DNA from: Natronococcus pandeyae
GTDB lineage: Archaea; Halobacteriota; Halobacteria; Halobacteriales; Natrialbaceae
Reading direction: 5' to 3'
NCBI RefSeq assembly: GCF_008122205.1
Contig: NZ_PHNJ01000006.1
Coordinates: forward strand, 62,001-126,000
DNA length: 64,000 bases
This document shows, one piece after another, positions 29,727-39,353 of the stretch (the stretch's first letter is position 1; every line of letters begins with the position of its first letter). The position numbers and the translations under genes were made by a program. The notes under the pieces are model-generated. The model was not told where the DNA came from, ran no database searches, and worked only from the letters and a program-made list of their open reading frames with translations.

Positions 29727-29793
29727 CTCTCTATTCAGCACTGTCTGACTGCTTCCTATAGAATCTGTCAAAAACAGTCTGCTGAATAGAGAG
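29727..29793. repeat. 67-bp palindromic element with perfect 14-bp arms
   Basis: ctctctattcagca (29727-29740) is exactly complementary to tgctgaatagagag (29780-29793). The 39-bp centre contains a further gactg/cagtc pair. It could be the paired ends of a deleted insertion sequence, a small MITE, or a transcribed hairpin. Confidence 0.75.
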
Positions 29794-29927
29794 GATTAGT
29801 GCAGCACGGCGACTTCGCTTGTTTCAGCCGAAACCGGCGCACCGTCCGCTCACTACCCGTGCATACTGAACACTATATTCTTCTCCAAATAGGTCAAATT
29901 CACATACCTAAAGTTATACCATTATTT

Positions 29928-30149
29928 ATGGCAGGTGCCCTCTTGCTTGGCGTGTTCCTCACAATACTTGGGCTCTCTATGATGGTGAAGTCTGAATGGG
30001 TTGGATTCATAAACAAAAAGAGGATATCATGGTTTTCTAATCAGGATGTAGAAAACATAGAGCTATCTGAAGCGTGGTATGCATCCCGCCAAGCAGCAGG
30101 CCTCATGATAGCGTTGACTGGTCTCATTATTCTCGGAGCCGCTGTATAA
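29928..30149 (+). CDS. Small two-helix membrane protein
   Basis: A 73-residue protein from ATG 29928: TM1 MAGALLLGVFLTILGLSMM, a polar middle INKKRISWFSNQDVENIELSEAWYASRQ, and TM2 GLMIALTGLIILGAAV. An alternative GTG start at 29799 would add 43 unlikely residues. AT-rich DNA immediately upstream may supply the promoter. Composition is markedly AT-richer than the flanking core genes. No family assignment is made. Confidence 0.6.
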   Translation: MAGALLLGVFLTILGLSMMVKSEWVGFINKKRISWFSNQDVENIELSEAWYASRQAAGLMIALTGLIILGAAV

Positions 30150-30343
30150 CTGCCTGTTCTCCGAAAACAAGCCGGAAGTGATGGAAAGTATGTGTGTGAC
30201 CTGACTGACCGACTACTCCCCTCACAGATCGGTTCTCAGCCTATACCACATTCGCGCTCTGTATCTCACACGCCCAATTCAACCTGTCCAGAGACAGGTA
30301 GTAACGGCGTACAAGATACAGAGTGTGGATGCATTACCAGTCT

Positions 30344-30466
30344 CCGCGCGAGCAAAGCGAGCGCGGTTCCCGGACGGCGAGACCGAAGGCCGAGCCGTCC
30401 GCCTTTTTCATCGAAGTTTTTGCGCCGAGAGGTTCGCCACAGGCGAACCCGAGGCGGAAAAAGTTC
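30344..30466. repeat. Cluster of strong hairpins
   Basis: Three stem-loops follow each other: ccgcgc/gcgcgg (30344-30366), cggacggc/gccgtccg (30371-30401) followed by ctttttc, and ggttcgcc/ggcgaacc (30431-30449) inside a longer imperfect stem of about 25 bp per arm (30412-30466). The second looks like a terminator. The whole 30150-30538 gap has no credible gene; it may be a remnant mobile element or a structured RNA. Confidence 0.6.
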
Positions 30467-30538
30467 GCGCCCTGTATTCAGCACGACTCCTGGAACCTAT
30501 CACCGACAAGGGGTTCAACGGAATTATCGGAGTTTTCG

Positions 30539-32200
30539 TTAGTCAAGCGTGTAGAGATCGAACGTCTCGAGCGCGTAGAGGAACGAAACCGGCGGCGCGA
30601 GGATACCCACGACGAGGACGGTCCAGGCGGCGACGGTGAGCTGGCCGGCGGTAACCGTGAGTTCGGGCGTGGGCGCCCAGGCGGCGGTCGCGACGAGTAC
30701 CGACGCGATCGGTTCGGCTGCGTCGGTGTAGAGCACGGCTGCGGCGGCCGCTGGGAGGATGATCGCGAGCGAGTAAACGAGGAACGCGGTCTTGCTCGGC
30801 ACGACGGCCTCGCGGTTGTTCGTGACGTTGACGCTGCCGAAGCGGGGAAACGCCGTTCCGACGCCGGTCGCGAGCGCGGGCGTTACGACGGTGCCGACGA
30901 CCGTGGCCGCGACCAACGTCGCGGTGTGCTCGAGCGAGAGCGGACTGACGAGGCCGAGCCCGAGCGAGACGAGAAGCCCGACCGGCGCCGCGACGAGCGC
31001 GCCGGCGACCACGAGTCCGGCGATCGCCTGGCGACCCGAGAGCGTCGAGGTGACGACCGCGGGCAGCGCCCGTCCGAGATCGCCGAGCGGGTTGAGCGTG
31101 AACAGAGCGCCGGCCGCCCAGACGACGTACAGCGAGAGGAGGACGGCGACGTACGACGGTACCGTCCCGCTCTGGACGATCACCTGGACGAACCCGATGG
31201 CGCCGAACAGCGGGTAGGCAACGTACACCAGCCGGATCGGGGCTCGCCTGGTCCGGCGGATCGCGGTGATCGTCACCGTTCGAACCGGCCGACCGAGTCC
31301 GCGAGCGAGCGCGCCGGCGAGGCGACCCGAGGAATCCGTCGCCGACGACGCCTCCTCGTCGTCGAACCGTGCCGGATCGGCAAACCAGTGGACCCTCGCG
31401 GAAGCGATCGCGACGGCGAACGCGAGCGCCCCGACGAGTGCCGTGCCGACGACCGCGCCGAGGATCGCAGTGTTCGAGGCCGGGACGTTCGGAACACCGG
31501 CTAGCAGGAGGTGGCCGATCCAGCCGAGCGGACTGTCCTGGAGGGTGACGAATAGCTCGCTGATAACGAGATCGAACTGGCCGCTCGCGAGCGCCCCGAA
31601 GTAGGCGCCCCAGAAGCCGACGAAGATCACCCACCGGTAGCGGGCGATCGGCTCGTAGACGGTGACCAGGTGTCGAACCCAGATACCGAGCACGAAGCCG
31701 AGCGGAACGGCGGTGAGGAGCGCGAGCACGACGACGAGTACGGCGGCGAAAACCGGCGCGACCGTGCCGGCACCGACGGCGAACGCGCTCGAGAGCAGCA
31801 TCGCCGGCGGGAGCAGCCAGGCGCCGAACAGTAGCAGTTCGGCGAGGACGACGCCGACGGTGACGTTTCGGACCGACGTCGAAACGAGCAGGAAGGCCGA
31901 CTCGTCGGGGTCGGTCGCCGCGGTAAACGCCCGTATCGCGGCCATCCCGACCAGCGCGAGCCAGCCGACTGCGGCGCCGCCGGAGGCGATCTCCGTCGCG
32001 ACCGCCGTCGTCTCCGCCGTCGCCGACGCCGCGAAGTGCTCGCCGAGCGAGGGGAGCAGATAGCCGCCGGCGGCCGCGATCGACCCGGAGACGAACAGCG
32101 CGAACAGCGCCAGCAACAGCAGTTTCGTCCGATCGGCAGTCACCGAGCGGACCGTCCGTCGAAACTCCGTCCTGGCGACGGCGAGGGGGACGGACGTCAT
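30539..32200 (-). CDS. Large ABC-type exporter permease
   Basis: A 553-residue protein with about twelve hydrophobic helices and an N-terminus MTSVPLAVARTEFRRTVRSV typical of haloarchaeal export permeases. A polar loop near residues 235-270 with FDDEEASSATDSSGR separates two halves, so it may be an internal fusion of two permease units. The start ATG at 32200 is chosen because the frame upstream is outside the recognised pattern. The probable ATPase partner is the divergently transcribed gene at 32441, 240 bp away. Confidence 0.82.
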   Translation of the reverse strand: MTSVPLAVARTEFRRTVRSVTADRTKLLLLALFALFVSGSIAAAGGYLLPSLGEHFAASATAETTAVATEIASGGAAVGWLALVGMAAIRAFTAATDPDESAFLLVSTSVRNVTVGVVLAELLLFGAWLLPPAMLLSSAFAVGAGTVAPVFAAVLVVVLALLTAVPLGFVLGIWVRHLVTVYEPIARYRWVIFVGFWGAYFGALASGQFDLVISELFVTLQDSPLGWIGHLLLAGVPNVPASNTAILGAVVGTALVGALAFAVAIASARVHWFADPARFDDEEASSATDSSGRLAGALARGLGRPVRTVTITAIRRTRRAPIRLVYVAYPLFGAIGFVQVIVQSGTVPSYVAVLLSLYVVWAAGALFTLNPLGDLGRALPAVVTSTLSGRQAIAGLVVAGALVAAPVGLLVSLGLGLVSPLSLEHTATLVAATVVGTVVTPALATGVGTAFPRFGSVNVTNNREAVVPSKTAFLVYSLAIILPAAAAAVLYTDAAEPIASVLVATAAWAPTPELTVTAGQLTVAAWTVLVVGILAPPVSFLYALETFDLYTLD

Positions 32201-32440
32201 CGTCTCCTCCCGTCGACGAATCGATGACGGCGTACCGTTATGGGAACCATGATCGATAGCCCGTCCCGGATCCAATAAACGGTTTGGATGCTGTCATGCG
32301 CTCGAGCCAGCGTCTCGCTGCTCCGGACCGTTCTCACTCGGGGACGCGAGCGCGTCGAGAGTGGCCACTTCGCCGTCTCCGACCGGTTACCCGGCCGATA
32401 TGTCGTGGTTTTACGTGGTGAGTGGCGAAACGAGACGGCT

Positions 32441-33223
32441 ATGAGTCCCGCCGATGTCCCCGCCATCGAAACCGACGACCTCACGAAACAGTACGGGGAG
32501 ACGACGGCCGTCTCAGGGGCGACGATGACGGTCGACCGTGGGACCGTTTACGGATTTCTCGGTCCAAACGGTGCAGGCAAGACGACGACGATGCGGATGC
32601 TGACGACGCTCACCCGGCCGACGTCGGGGACGGCGCGCGTCGCCGGCTACCCGATCACCGATCGGGAGGCCGTGACGCCACACATCGGCTACCTGCCGGA
32701 AGAGCCGCCGATCTACGACGAACTCACCGGCCGCGAACAGCTCGAGTACGCCGCCGGACTCCGGGACCTGACCGAAGACGACGCCGCAGAACGGATCGAG
32801 TCGCTGCTCGAGCGGTTCGATCTGCTCGCCGACGCCGACCGTCGCATCGAGGGCTACTCGAAGGGAATGCGCCAGAAGGTCGGCGTCATCCAGGCTGTGC
32901 TCCACGAACCGGTCGTCGCCTTCCTCGACGAACCCACGAGCGGGCTGGATCCGCGCGCCGCCCGGACGATGCGGGAGACGATCGCCGACCTCGCCGACCG
33001 CGAGATGACGATCTTCCTCTCGACGCACATCCTCCCCGTCGTCGACGAACTGGCCGACGAGATCGGCGTGATCCACGACGGCAAACTGGTCGCACAGGGC
33101 GACCCCGAGACGCTCAAATCCCGCGCGGAGACGGGTGAGACGCGCAGTCTCGAGGAGGCGTTCCTCGAGATTACACAGGACAGTCCGGCCGACGGCCACG
33201 CCGCGGGGTCGCCGGCAGAGTGA
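32441..33223 (+). CDS. ABC transporter ATP-binding protein
   Basis: A 260-residue exporter ATPase starting MSPADVPAIETDDLTKQYGE. Walker A is GPNGAGKTT, the Q-loop has GYLPEEPPIYDELTG, the signature is GYSKGMRQKV, Walker B is VAFLDEPTSGLDP and the switch histidine is in FLSTHILPVV. Unlike the ATPases at 3051 and 19718 it has almost no C-terminal extension. It diverges from the 553-residue permease gene, the likely partner, and the shared 240-bp gap would hold both promoters. Confidence 0.88.
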   Translation: MSPADVPAIETDDLTKQYGETTAVSGATMTVDRGTVYGFLGPNGAGKTTTMRMLTTLTRPTSGTARVAGYPITDREAVTPHIGYLPEEPPIYDELTGREQLEYAAGLRDLTEDDAAERIESLLERFDLLADADRRIEGYSKGMRQKVGVIQAVLHEPVVAFLDEPTSGLDPRAARTMRETIADLADREMTIFLSTHILPVVDELADEIGVIHDGKLVAQGDPETLKSRAETGETRSLEEAFLEITQDSPADGHAAGSPAE

Positions 33224-33314
33224 GCGGCGCTCCGGACGGCTCCGCGAGAGCCGCCGGGACGGCGAGTCGCGTGTTGGCGAACCTATATGTAGATATAGAG
33301 TTATATTCGAAAGG

Positions 33315-34133
33315 ATGCGTCCATCCCTCCGGACGATCGGACTCGCGGCCGCCGGCGGACTCGCGAACGTTGCCGTCGTCCTCGCGCTGTACGCCCGCGC
33401 CGGCTACCCCACGCTCGAGTCGACCGTCGATGTCGCCGGCCTCGTGATCCCCGTCTTCGCGGTCGGGTTCGTTCCGCTCCTCGTCTCAGCACATACGCGT
33501 CTGCTCTCCCCGGCCGTGGGCTTTCTCGTCGCGCTGGTCGGAACGACGTACGTCGAACTCACTACGCCGATGCCCGAGTGGGGCGAACTGGGTGGGTACG
33601 TGGTCGTCGACGGACCGACGCACGTCGCCAGCTACGCGAACACGTGGTACGTCTGGCTCTCGCTCGCGCTGGTCGCGGGCCTCCTCGAGTTCGCGATCCG
33701 CCGCGGCTACGACGTCGCCGACCGACGGCTCCGGAACCTTCCGCCGTTACCACTCTCGCGTGCGACGCTCGCGGGAACCGTCGCCGGGTTCGCTGGACTC
33801 GTCGGCGTCGCGACCGCGCTGCTGGTGGTTCGAGCCGGGATCAGGCCATCTCTCGCCACACTGGTCGTCTTCGCCGTCGCCGCCGCCGTTACGGCAGTCC
33901 CGATCTGGGCGGTGCTCGCCAGGGGACTGCTCTTCCCGGCCGCTCTGTTCGCCGTCGTCGTTCCCTACTTCCTGATCGTCGAGGTGTTCGTCGCGACCGA
34001 GAGCCCCGTCCACCTGCTGCTGTTCGGCCCGTACGCCGTCGTTCTCGCGCTCGTCGGAGCGCTCGAGGCGGCGCTCCGAGCACGACTTCGGGGGTGGAAC
34101 GGCGGTCGGTTCGTCGGCCAGCACCGGCGATGA
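33315..34133 (+). CDS. Multispanning membrane protein of unknown function
   Basis: A 272-residue protein with seven or eight predicted helices (for example LAAAGGLANVAVVLALY, VAGLVIPVFAVGFVPLLV, LFPAALFAVVVPYFLIV, YAVVLALVGALEAALRARL) and a basic C-terminal end. No family motif is recognised. AT-rich sequence (tatatgtagatatagagttatatt) ends 7 bp upstream of the ATG at 33315 and supports both the start and an independent promoter. The gene after it is convergent and encodes signal peptidase. Confidence 0.72.
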   Translation: MRPSLRTIGLAAAGGLANVAVVLALYARAGYPTLESTVDVAGLVIPVFAVGFVPLLVSAHTRLLSPAVGFLVALVGTTYVELTTPMPEWGELGGYVVVDGPTHVASYANTWYVWLSLALVAGLLEFAIRRGYDVADRRLRNLPPLPLSRATLAGTVAGFAGLVGVATALLVVRAGIRPSLATLVVFAVAAAVTAVPIWAVLARGLLFPAALFAVVVPYFLIVEVFVATESPVHLLLFGPYAVVLALVGALEAALRARLRGWNGGRFVGQHRR

Positions 34134-34205
34134 GCGGGGTCCATCGATCCATCGTTGGAACCCGAACCCCGAGTGCGCCATCCGAAACGTCCGGAGTTGC
34201 TGGTT

Positions 34206-35000
34206 CTACAGGCGGCGCAGACGTCCGGCTGCGAGGGTGCCGGTGAACGCGATTCCAGCGGTGGAAGCGATCGCGGCTGCGCCGAGCGGTCCCAGTCCAG
34301 TCACGAGCAGTTGGTCGACGGTGAGACGGACGTAGCCGAGCCAGGGGATCCGGAACGACGCTTTCCCCAGTACCCACTCCGGTTTGACGACGTCGTTCTC
34401 CGGAGTCGACAGGCCGCCAGCCTGGTCGTAAAGGGGATTCGCGTCACCCTTGGTGATGAAGCCGTCGTGGGGCGCCGGACAGTTCTCGATTTCGGCGCAG
34501 GAGCCTCCACCGACGTACTCCTCGTTCGCCTTCGTGTCGACCCAGTTTTCGCCAGCTTCGACCCAGAAGTGTGCGCGGTGGATTATCGGCGTCCGAGAGT
34601 CGTCGCCGTCGGGTGCAAAGACGACGACGTCGCCGTCGTTCCCGAACTTCTCGTGATCCTGACTGTCCTCGAGCGCCACGACACCGGTCTCCCCGGCGGG
34701 ATCGTCACCGACGAAGCGATCGTCCGCAGTGATGACGACGAGATCACCGACCTGCATATTCGGTTCCATACTGCCGCTCTCGACGGCGACCAGCGGCGGC
34801 CAGACGCCACTGAACCCGAAGAGAAGCAGTCCGACGAGCACGACGATAGCGACGCTGCTCAGAACGTCACGCACGAGAGTCCATTCGTCGGGGTCAGAGA
34901 CCTGGCGTCCGGATCCGTCGTCCTCGGCCGACTCGCGGTACGTGACGCTGGAGCCGCCAGTGTTCTCCCGTCTCTCCGCATCGGGGCCCGACTCGCTCAC
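34206..35000 (-). CDS. Archaeal signal peptidase I (S26B, Sec11-like)
   Basis: A 264-residue membrane protein. An acidic cytosolic N-terminus of about 40 residues precedes TM1 (near 46-66). The catalytic serine is in VESGSMEPNM (Ser77), the histidine in PIIHRAH (His141) and the aspartate in FITKGDAN (Asp186), the Ser-His-Asp set of archaeal and ER-type enzymes. A second hydrophobic segment lies near 229-257. It removes signal peptides from Sec-exported proteins on the outer membrane face. The gene is monocistronic, with a small gap before folCP on the other strand. Confidence 0.92.
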   Translation of the reverse strand: MSESGPDAERRENTGGSSVTYRESAEDDGSGRQVSDPDEWTLVRDVLSSVAIVVLVGLLLFGFSGVWPPLVAVESGSMEPNMQVGDLVVITADDRFVGDDPAGETGVVALEDSQDHEKFGNDGDVVVFAPDGDDSRTPIIHRAHFWVEAGENWVDTKANEEYVGGGSCAEIENCPAPHDGFITKGDANPLYDQAGGLSTPENDVVKPEWVLGKASFRIPWLGYVRLTVDQLLVTGLGPLGAAAIASTAGIAFTGTLAAGRLRRL

Positions 35001-35152
35001 TTGCTGCGGTACGTTCTTTCAGGTAATTAAAACTCTTCTCTATCTCAGCGTCCGATCTCGCGAGACTCGATTCCGGCAGACACCCCCTCAGTAGAGCCAC
35101 ACGCGATGACGAACTCCGACATCCCTAAGCGCCCGGACTTGCTGGTTCGGAT

Positions 35153-37651
35153 ATGGAGTATCACGAGGCGGCGGACTTCTTATTCGGTCTGCGGCGCTTC
35201 CGGCCGAAGCCGGGAACGACGTCGACGGCGCAGTTACTCGCCCACCTCGAGGACCCACAGGAGGGCGTCGAATTCGTGCAGATCGCCGGTTCGAACGGGA
35301 AGGGAAGCACGGCGCGGATGCTCGAGCGCACGCTTCGGGAGGCGGGCCTCTCGGTCGGACTCTACACCTCGCCGCACCTCGAGGACCTGCGTGAGCGGAT
35401 TCGCGTCGACGGCCGCAAGATCCCCCGGTCCGCGGTCCGCTCGTTCGTCGAGGAGGCCCGCGAGTACGTCACCGACCGGGGCGCCGACGGCGAGTCACCG
35501 ACCTTCTTCGAGGTGATGACCGCGATGGCGATCTGGCAGTTCGATCGCGCGGACGTCGACGTGGCCGTCCTCGAGGTCGGCATCGGCGGCCGCTACGACG
35601 CCACCAGCGTCGTCGATCCGGTCGCGAGCGCGGTCACGAGCGTGACCTTGGAGCACACCGGCATCCTTGGCGACACCGAGGCAGAGATCGCCCGCGACAA
35701 GGCCCACGTCGCTCCCGCCGACGCCCCGCTCGTCACCGGCGTAAAAGGCGAGCCACTCGAGGGGATCCGCGAGGTCGCCGGCGAGGTCGTCACCGTCGGA
35801 ACGGCCGTCGCTGGTGCGGCGATCGACGAGGAGACGCCGAACGTCCGGGTCGCCTACGGCGGCCGGACGAACCACACCGAGGCCGCCGTCTCGATCGACG
35901 CTGGCGACGGTGCACTCGAGACGCGGATTCCCTTGCTCGGCAGTCACCAGGCCGAGAACGCGGGGATCGCCGCGACGCTCGCCCGGCAGGTGGCGGACGT
36001 TTCGGACGACGACATCGCGCGCGGTCTTCGGAACGCCCACTGGCCGGGCCGCTTCGAGGTGATCGACACCGAGCCGCTGGTGATCTTAGACGGGGCGCAC
36101 AACCCCGGCGCCTGCGAGCAGCTGGCGGAGACGCTCGGCACCTACGAGTACGACGACCTGCACCTCGTCGTCGGGGCGATGCACGACAAGGACCACGGCG
36201 AGATGGCCGCGGCGCTGCCGACCCCCGACACCGTCGTCGCGACCGAGCCGGACCTCGACCGCGCCGAGGACCCCGACGTCCTCGCGGAAGTGTTCGAGCG
36301 AACGGGAGACGGCACCGACGTTCGGAGCTCCCCATCCGTCCAGGACGCCCTCTCGAGCGCGCTCACGACGAGCGACGAAACCGACTGCGTGCTCGTCACC
36401 GGCTCGCTGTTCGCGGTCGCGGAGGCGCGCTCGCGGTGGACGAACGCGGGGATCCCGAAACGGATTCGCGACCTCGACGACGCCCGTGAGGCGCTCGAAG
36501 GGGCAACCGCGACCGCGGCCGACGTCGATCGAACGTCGGGGTCGGCGGTCCACCGCGTCGTGAAGACGAATCTGCGTCACCGCCAGGCGACCGCCCTGCG
36601 GGAGGAACTGCTCCGCGTCGACGGTGAGTGTACCCTCTCCGGACTCGAGCGCGGCGACGAGGCGGTCGACGCCGTCCTGATGGGGACGCTCGCGCAGTTC
36701 GAGCGACTCGTCGACCGGCTCGAGGGGCGATCCGACGGGCTGTCGGAGGTCGCACGAGAGCTGCGAGAGCGCCTCGAACTCGAGGCGGGCGGCTCGCCGA
36801 GGCCTGCGGTCGGGTCCGAATCGAGCGCCAGTTCGCGGTACCCCTGGACCGACCGAACGGCCGTTATGGGGATCCTGAACGTCACGCCGGACAGCTTTCA
36901 CGACGGCGGCGAATACGACGCGCTCGAAGACGCCCTCACCCGCGCCGAGGCGATGGTCGAGGCCGACGTGGACGTCATCGACGTCGGCGGTGAGTCCACA
37001 CGGCCGGGCGCCGACCCCGTCCCGACCCAGGAGGAGATCGACCGCGTCGTCCCCGTGATCGAGCGGATCGCCGACCTCGACGTCCACGTCTCGATCGACA
37101 CGCGAAAGGCCGCCGTCGCCGACGCGGCGCTCGAGGCCGGTGCGGATATTATCAACGACGTCTCGGGACTCGAGGACCCCGAGATGCGCTTCGTCGCGGC
37201 GGCACACGACGCGGCGCTGGTCGTGATGCACAGCATCGACGCGCCCGTCGTCCCGGATCGCGACGTCGAGTACGACGACGTCGTCGAGGACGTCATCGAC
37301 CAGCTTCAGGAGCGAATCCTGCTGGCCGAGAAGGCCGGTCTCGACCGGGAGGACATCGTCGTCGATCCCGGCGTCGGCTTTGGCAAGTCGGCTCGCGAGA
37401 GCTTCGAACTACTCGACCGAATCGACGAGTTCCGGGCGCTCGGCTGCCCAATCCTCTTCGGCCACTCGCACAAGTCGATGTTCGATCACGTCGGCCGCGA
37501 CGCCGGCGAGCGTCTCGAGGCGACCGTCGCGGCGAGCGCGCTCGCGGCGGATCGCGGGGCGGATCTCGTCCGGGTCCACGACGTCCCTGAAAACGTCGCT
37601 GCGGTGCGAACGGCGCTCGCAGCGCGCGATCCGGACGCGTTCGAGTGGTAA
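35153..37651 (+). CDS. folCP: Bifunctional folylpolyglutamate/dihydrofolate synthase - dihydropteroate synthase
   Basis: An 832-residue fusion. Residues 1 to about 430 are FolC: GSNGKGSTARMLERTL is the ATP-binding loop and LDGAHNPGACEQL the later Mur-ligase motif. A linker region of about 120 residues follows. FolP starts near residue 570 with MGILNVTPDSFHDGGEYD, then DVGGESTRPGADPV, and ends with the substrate-binding GHSHKSM. Fused FolCP is known from haloarchaea. It joins pterin and p-aminobenzoate, then adds glutamate, in reduced folate synthesis. The ATG start at 35153 puts little sequence before the FolC domain. Confidence 0.95.
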   Translation: MEYHEAADFLFGLRRFRPKPGTTSTAQLLAHLEDPQEGVEFVQIAGSNGKGSTARMLERTLREAGLSVGLYTSPHLEDLRERIRVDGRKIPRSAVRSFVEEAREYVTDRGADGESPTFFEVMTAMAIWQFDRADVDVAVLEVGIGGRYDATSVVDPVASAVTSVTLEHTGILGDTEAEIARDKAHVAPADAPLVTGVKGEPLEGIREVAGEVVTVGTAVAGAAIDEETPNVRVAYGGRTNHTEAAVSIDAGDGALETRIPLLGSHQAENAGIAATLARQVADVSDDDIARGLRNAHWPGRFEVIDTEPLVILDGAHNPGACEQLAETLGTYEYDDLHLVVGAMHDKDHGEMAAALPTPDTVVATEPDLDRAEDPDVLAEVFERTGDGTDVRSSPSVQDALSSALTTSDETDCVLVTGSLFAVAEARSRWTNAGIPKRIRDLDDAREALEGATATAADVDRTSGSAVHRVVKTNLRHRQATALREELLRVDGECTLSGLERGDEAVDAVLMGTLAQFERLVDRLEGRSDGLSEVARELRERLELEAGGSPRPAVGSESSASSRYPWTDRTAVMGILNVTPDSFHDGGEYDALEDALTRAEAMVEADVDVIDVGGESTRPGADPVPTQEEIDRVVPVIERIADLDVHVSIDTRKAAVADAALEAGADIINDVSGLEDPEMRFVAAAHDAALVVMHSIDAPVVPDRDVEYDDVVEDVIDQLQERILLAEKAGLDREDIVVDPGVGFGKSARESFELLDRIDEFRALGCPILFGHSHKSMFDHVGRDAGERLEATVAASALAADRGADLVRVHDVPENVAAVRTALAARDPDAFEW

Positions 37652-37745
37652 GACGCGGCTCGATCACCGTCGCACCTGCCGGTCCAACCTTCAACTGTTC
37701 CGAAAGCATACTGATCGTGAGTGCGACGTACCCGGTGACAGATAT

Positions 37746-38522
37746 ATGACAGATGAACACGAACACGATCTGCAGTCGACCGTCGAGGCAGAGGGACTGG
37801 AAGAACTCGCGGACGACCCGATGAATACAGCGGTGTCGGTCGCGACCGACAGCGCCCGCGATGGCAAACTCGCCGTGCTCGGTGGCGGGCTCTTGTTGCT
37901 GTCGACGCTTCGCTCGCTGGCTCGCGGCCAGCTTCGAGCGCTGCCGAAGGCCGCCGCCGGCGCCGGACTGCTCAGGCTCGGACTCCGCCAGCGGGCCTCG
38001 AGCGAGGAGACGACCTTCGAGCCGAGTACGGACGAGATCGACGGCGAAACCGACGGGAAAGAAACCTCGGACGAAGCCCACGCGGCAGCCGAGCGTCCGG
38101 ACTCCGGACAGGAGTCACAGATCGGCGGGAGCGGCGAGGTCTCGGAGTCGGCACAGCTCGGAGAGGAAGGTGACACGGGATCACAGATCGAATTCACGGA
38201 CGATCCGGAAGAATCGGAGCCGCGGTCGAAACCCAGCGCCGAGAAGGAGGACGACGACCCCCGACGCAACACCGACGACGACACGACGGAAATCGACGTC
38301 TCGGACACGGCGATGGCCGAGGAAACGGCCGAGGCCACGGGTCCAGACCCCGAACAGGCCCAGCCGACCCAGACCGACTCGACGGAGCCCGAAGAGACCC
38401 CGGAGGAGGACGCGTCGGATATGAAGGTCGAGCCGGACGAAGATGAGGGCGAGGACGAGGACGTCGAAGCCGGTGTCGACGACGAGACGGACGCGGAAAC
38501 GGACGACGAGGATAATACGTAG
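37746..38522 (+). CDS. Haloarchaeal membrane-associated protein with long acidic tail
   Basis: A 258-residue protein. Residues 1-45 are polar (MTDEHEHDLQSTVEAEGLEE), residues 40-85 contain one or two hydrophobic segments (KLAVLGGGLLLLSTLRSLA and ALPKAAAGAGLLRLGLRQR), and everything from about residue 85 is a low-complexity acidic tail of Glu, Asp, Ser, Thr and Pro. A tail of this kind suits high-salt cytoplasm but gives no functional hint. It is read from ATG 37746. It might share a transcript with folCP, 94 bp upstream. Confidence 0.72.
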   Translation: MTDEHEHDLQSTVEAEGLEELADDPMNTAVSVATDSARDGKLAVLGGGLLLLSTLRSLARGQLRALPKAAAGAGLLRLGLRQRASSEETTFEPSTDEIDGETDGKETSDEAHAAAERPDSGQESQIGGSGEVSESAQLGEEGDTGSQIEFTDDPEESEPRSKPSAEKEDDDPRRNTDDDTTEIDVSDTAMAEETAEATGPDPEQAQPTQTDSTEPEETPEEDASDMKVEPDEDEGEDEDVEAGVDDETDAETDDEDNT

Positions 38523-38567
38523 TCGGCGCCCCGGAGCGCCCGGACCTCGTTTCGCGATTCGAACGGG

Positions 38568-39296
38568 ATGAGAGACCCGCTGGGACTGATCAGGCGCGGA
38601 CTCGAGCGACCGGCGAAGATCCCGCGGTACCTGTGGGGACTGCTCGTCCCCTCGTCGCGGTGGGGTCCGGAGTGGCGACGGCGAGACGGCGTCGTGCTGT
38701 TCGAACCCGGCGGCTACGCCGCGAGTCCTCGAACCAGAGCCGAGTTTGCGTCGAACCTCCACCACGAGGTGGCCGGGCTGTGGGCGATTCTGGACGACCA
38801 CCTCGAGACCGACGAGCGGCCCGAAACCTCGCTCGAGGTCGGCTGCGGCTACGGTCGCCTCTCGCCGTGGATCGCGATGCGTGCCGAGTCGTATTACGGC
38901 GTCGATCCGGACGAACGCGCGCTCGAGATCGCGGCGACGCAGTATCCGAACCTCACCTTCGTTCGCGGCCGTGCGTCGTCGCTGCCGGTTCCCGACGACG
39001 CGCTCGATCTGGCCGTCACCTGGACCGTCCTCCAGCACGTCGACGATGCGCGGATCGACGCTGCAGTCGCTGAACTCCGCCGCGCGCTCGCGCCCGGCGG
39101 GCTGGTCGTTTGCTGTGAACGCGTCCGTCCGCCCGGCGACGATCACATCTGGCCGCGCTCGGTCGGGACCTACGCGCGACTGCTCGAGCCGCTCGAGCTT
39201 CGCGGGGAGTACGAGCGGCCCGTCGAACCGACGTGGGCGGAGGCGATGCCGACCGACCGGCCGGCAGAGCGCGTACTGGTGTTTCGAGCGCCGTAA
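38568..39296 (+). CDS. SAM-dependent methyltransferase
   Basis: A 242-residue class I methyltransferase. Motif I is LEVGCGYGRLSPW, the acidic loop is YYGVDPDERAL, motif post-I/II appears as DLAVTWTVLQHVDD, and motif III as ALAPGGLVVC. The substrate is not evident. It lies 45 bp after the acidic-tail protein and 57 bp before the six-hairpin glycosidase gene, so the three may be cotranscribed; the pair with a glycosidase-fold enzyme would suit modification of a sugar or glycoprotein, which is inference. Confidence 0.85.
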   Translation: MRDPLGLIRRGLERPAKIPRYLWGLLVPSSRWGPEWRRRDGVVLFEPGGYAASPRTRAEFASNLHHEVAGLWAILDDHLETDERPETSLEVGCGYGRLSPWIAMRAESYYGVDPDERALEIAATQYPNLTFVRGRASSLPVPDDALDLAVTWTVLQHVDDARIDAAVAELRRALAPGGLVVCCERVRPPGDDHIWPRSVGTYARLLEPLELRGEYERPVEPTWAEAMPTDRPAERVLVFRAP

Positions 39297-39353
39297 TCCG
39301 GCCGCTGCAGCCGCAGCCAGTCGGCACTTCACCCTGTAGCCGCTTGTGCCCCT

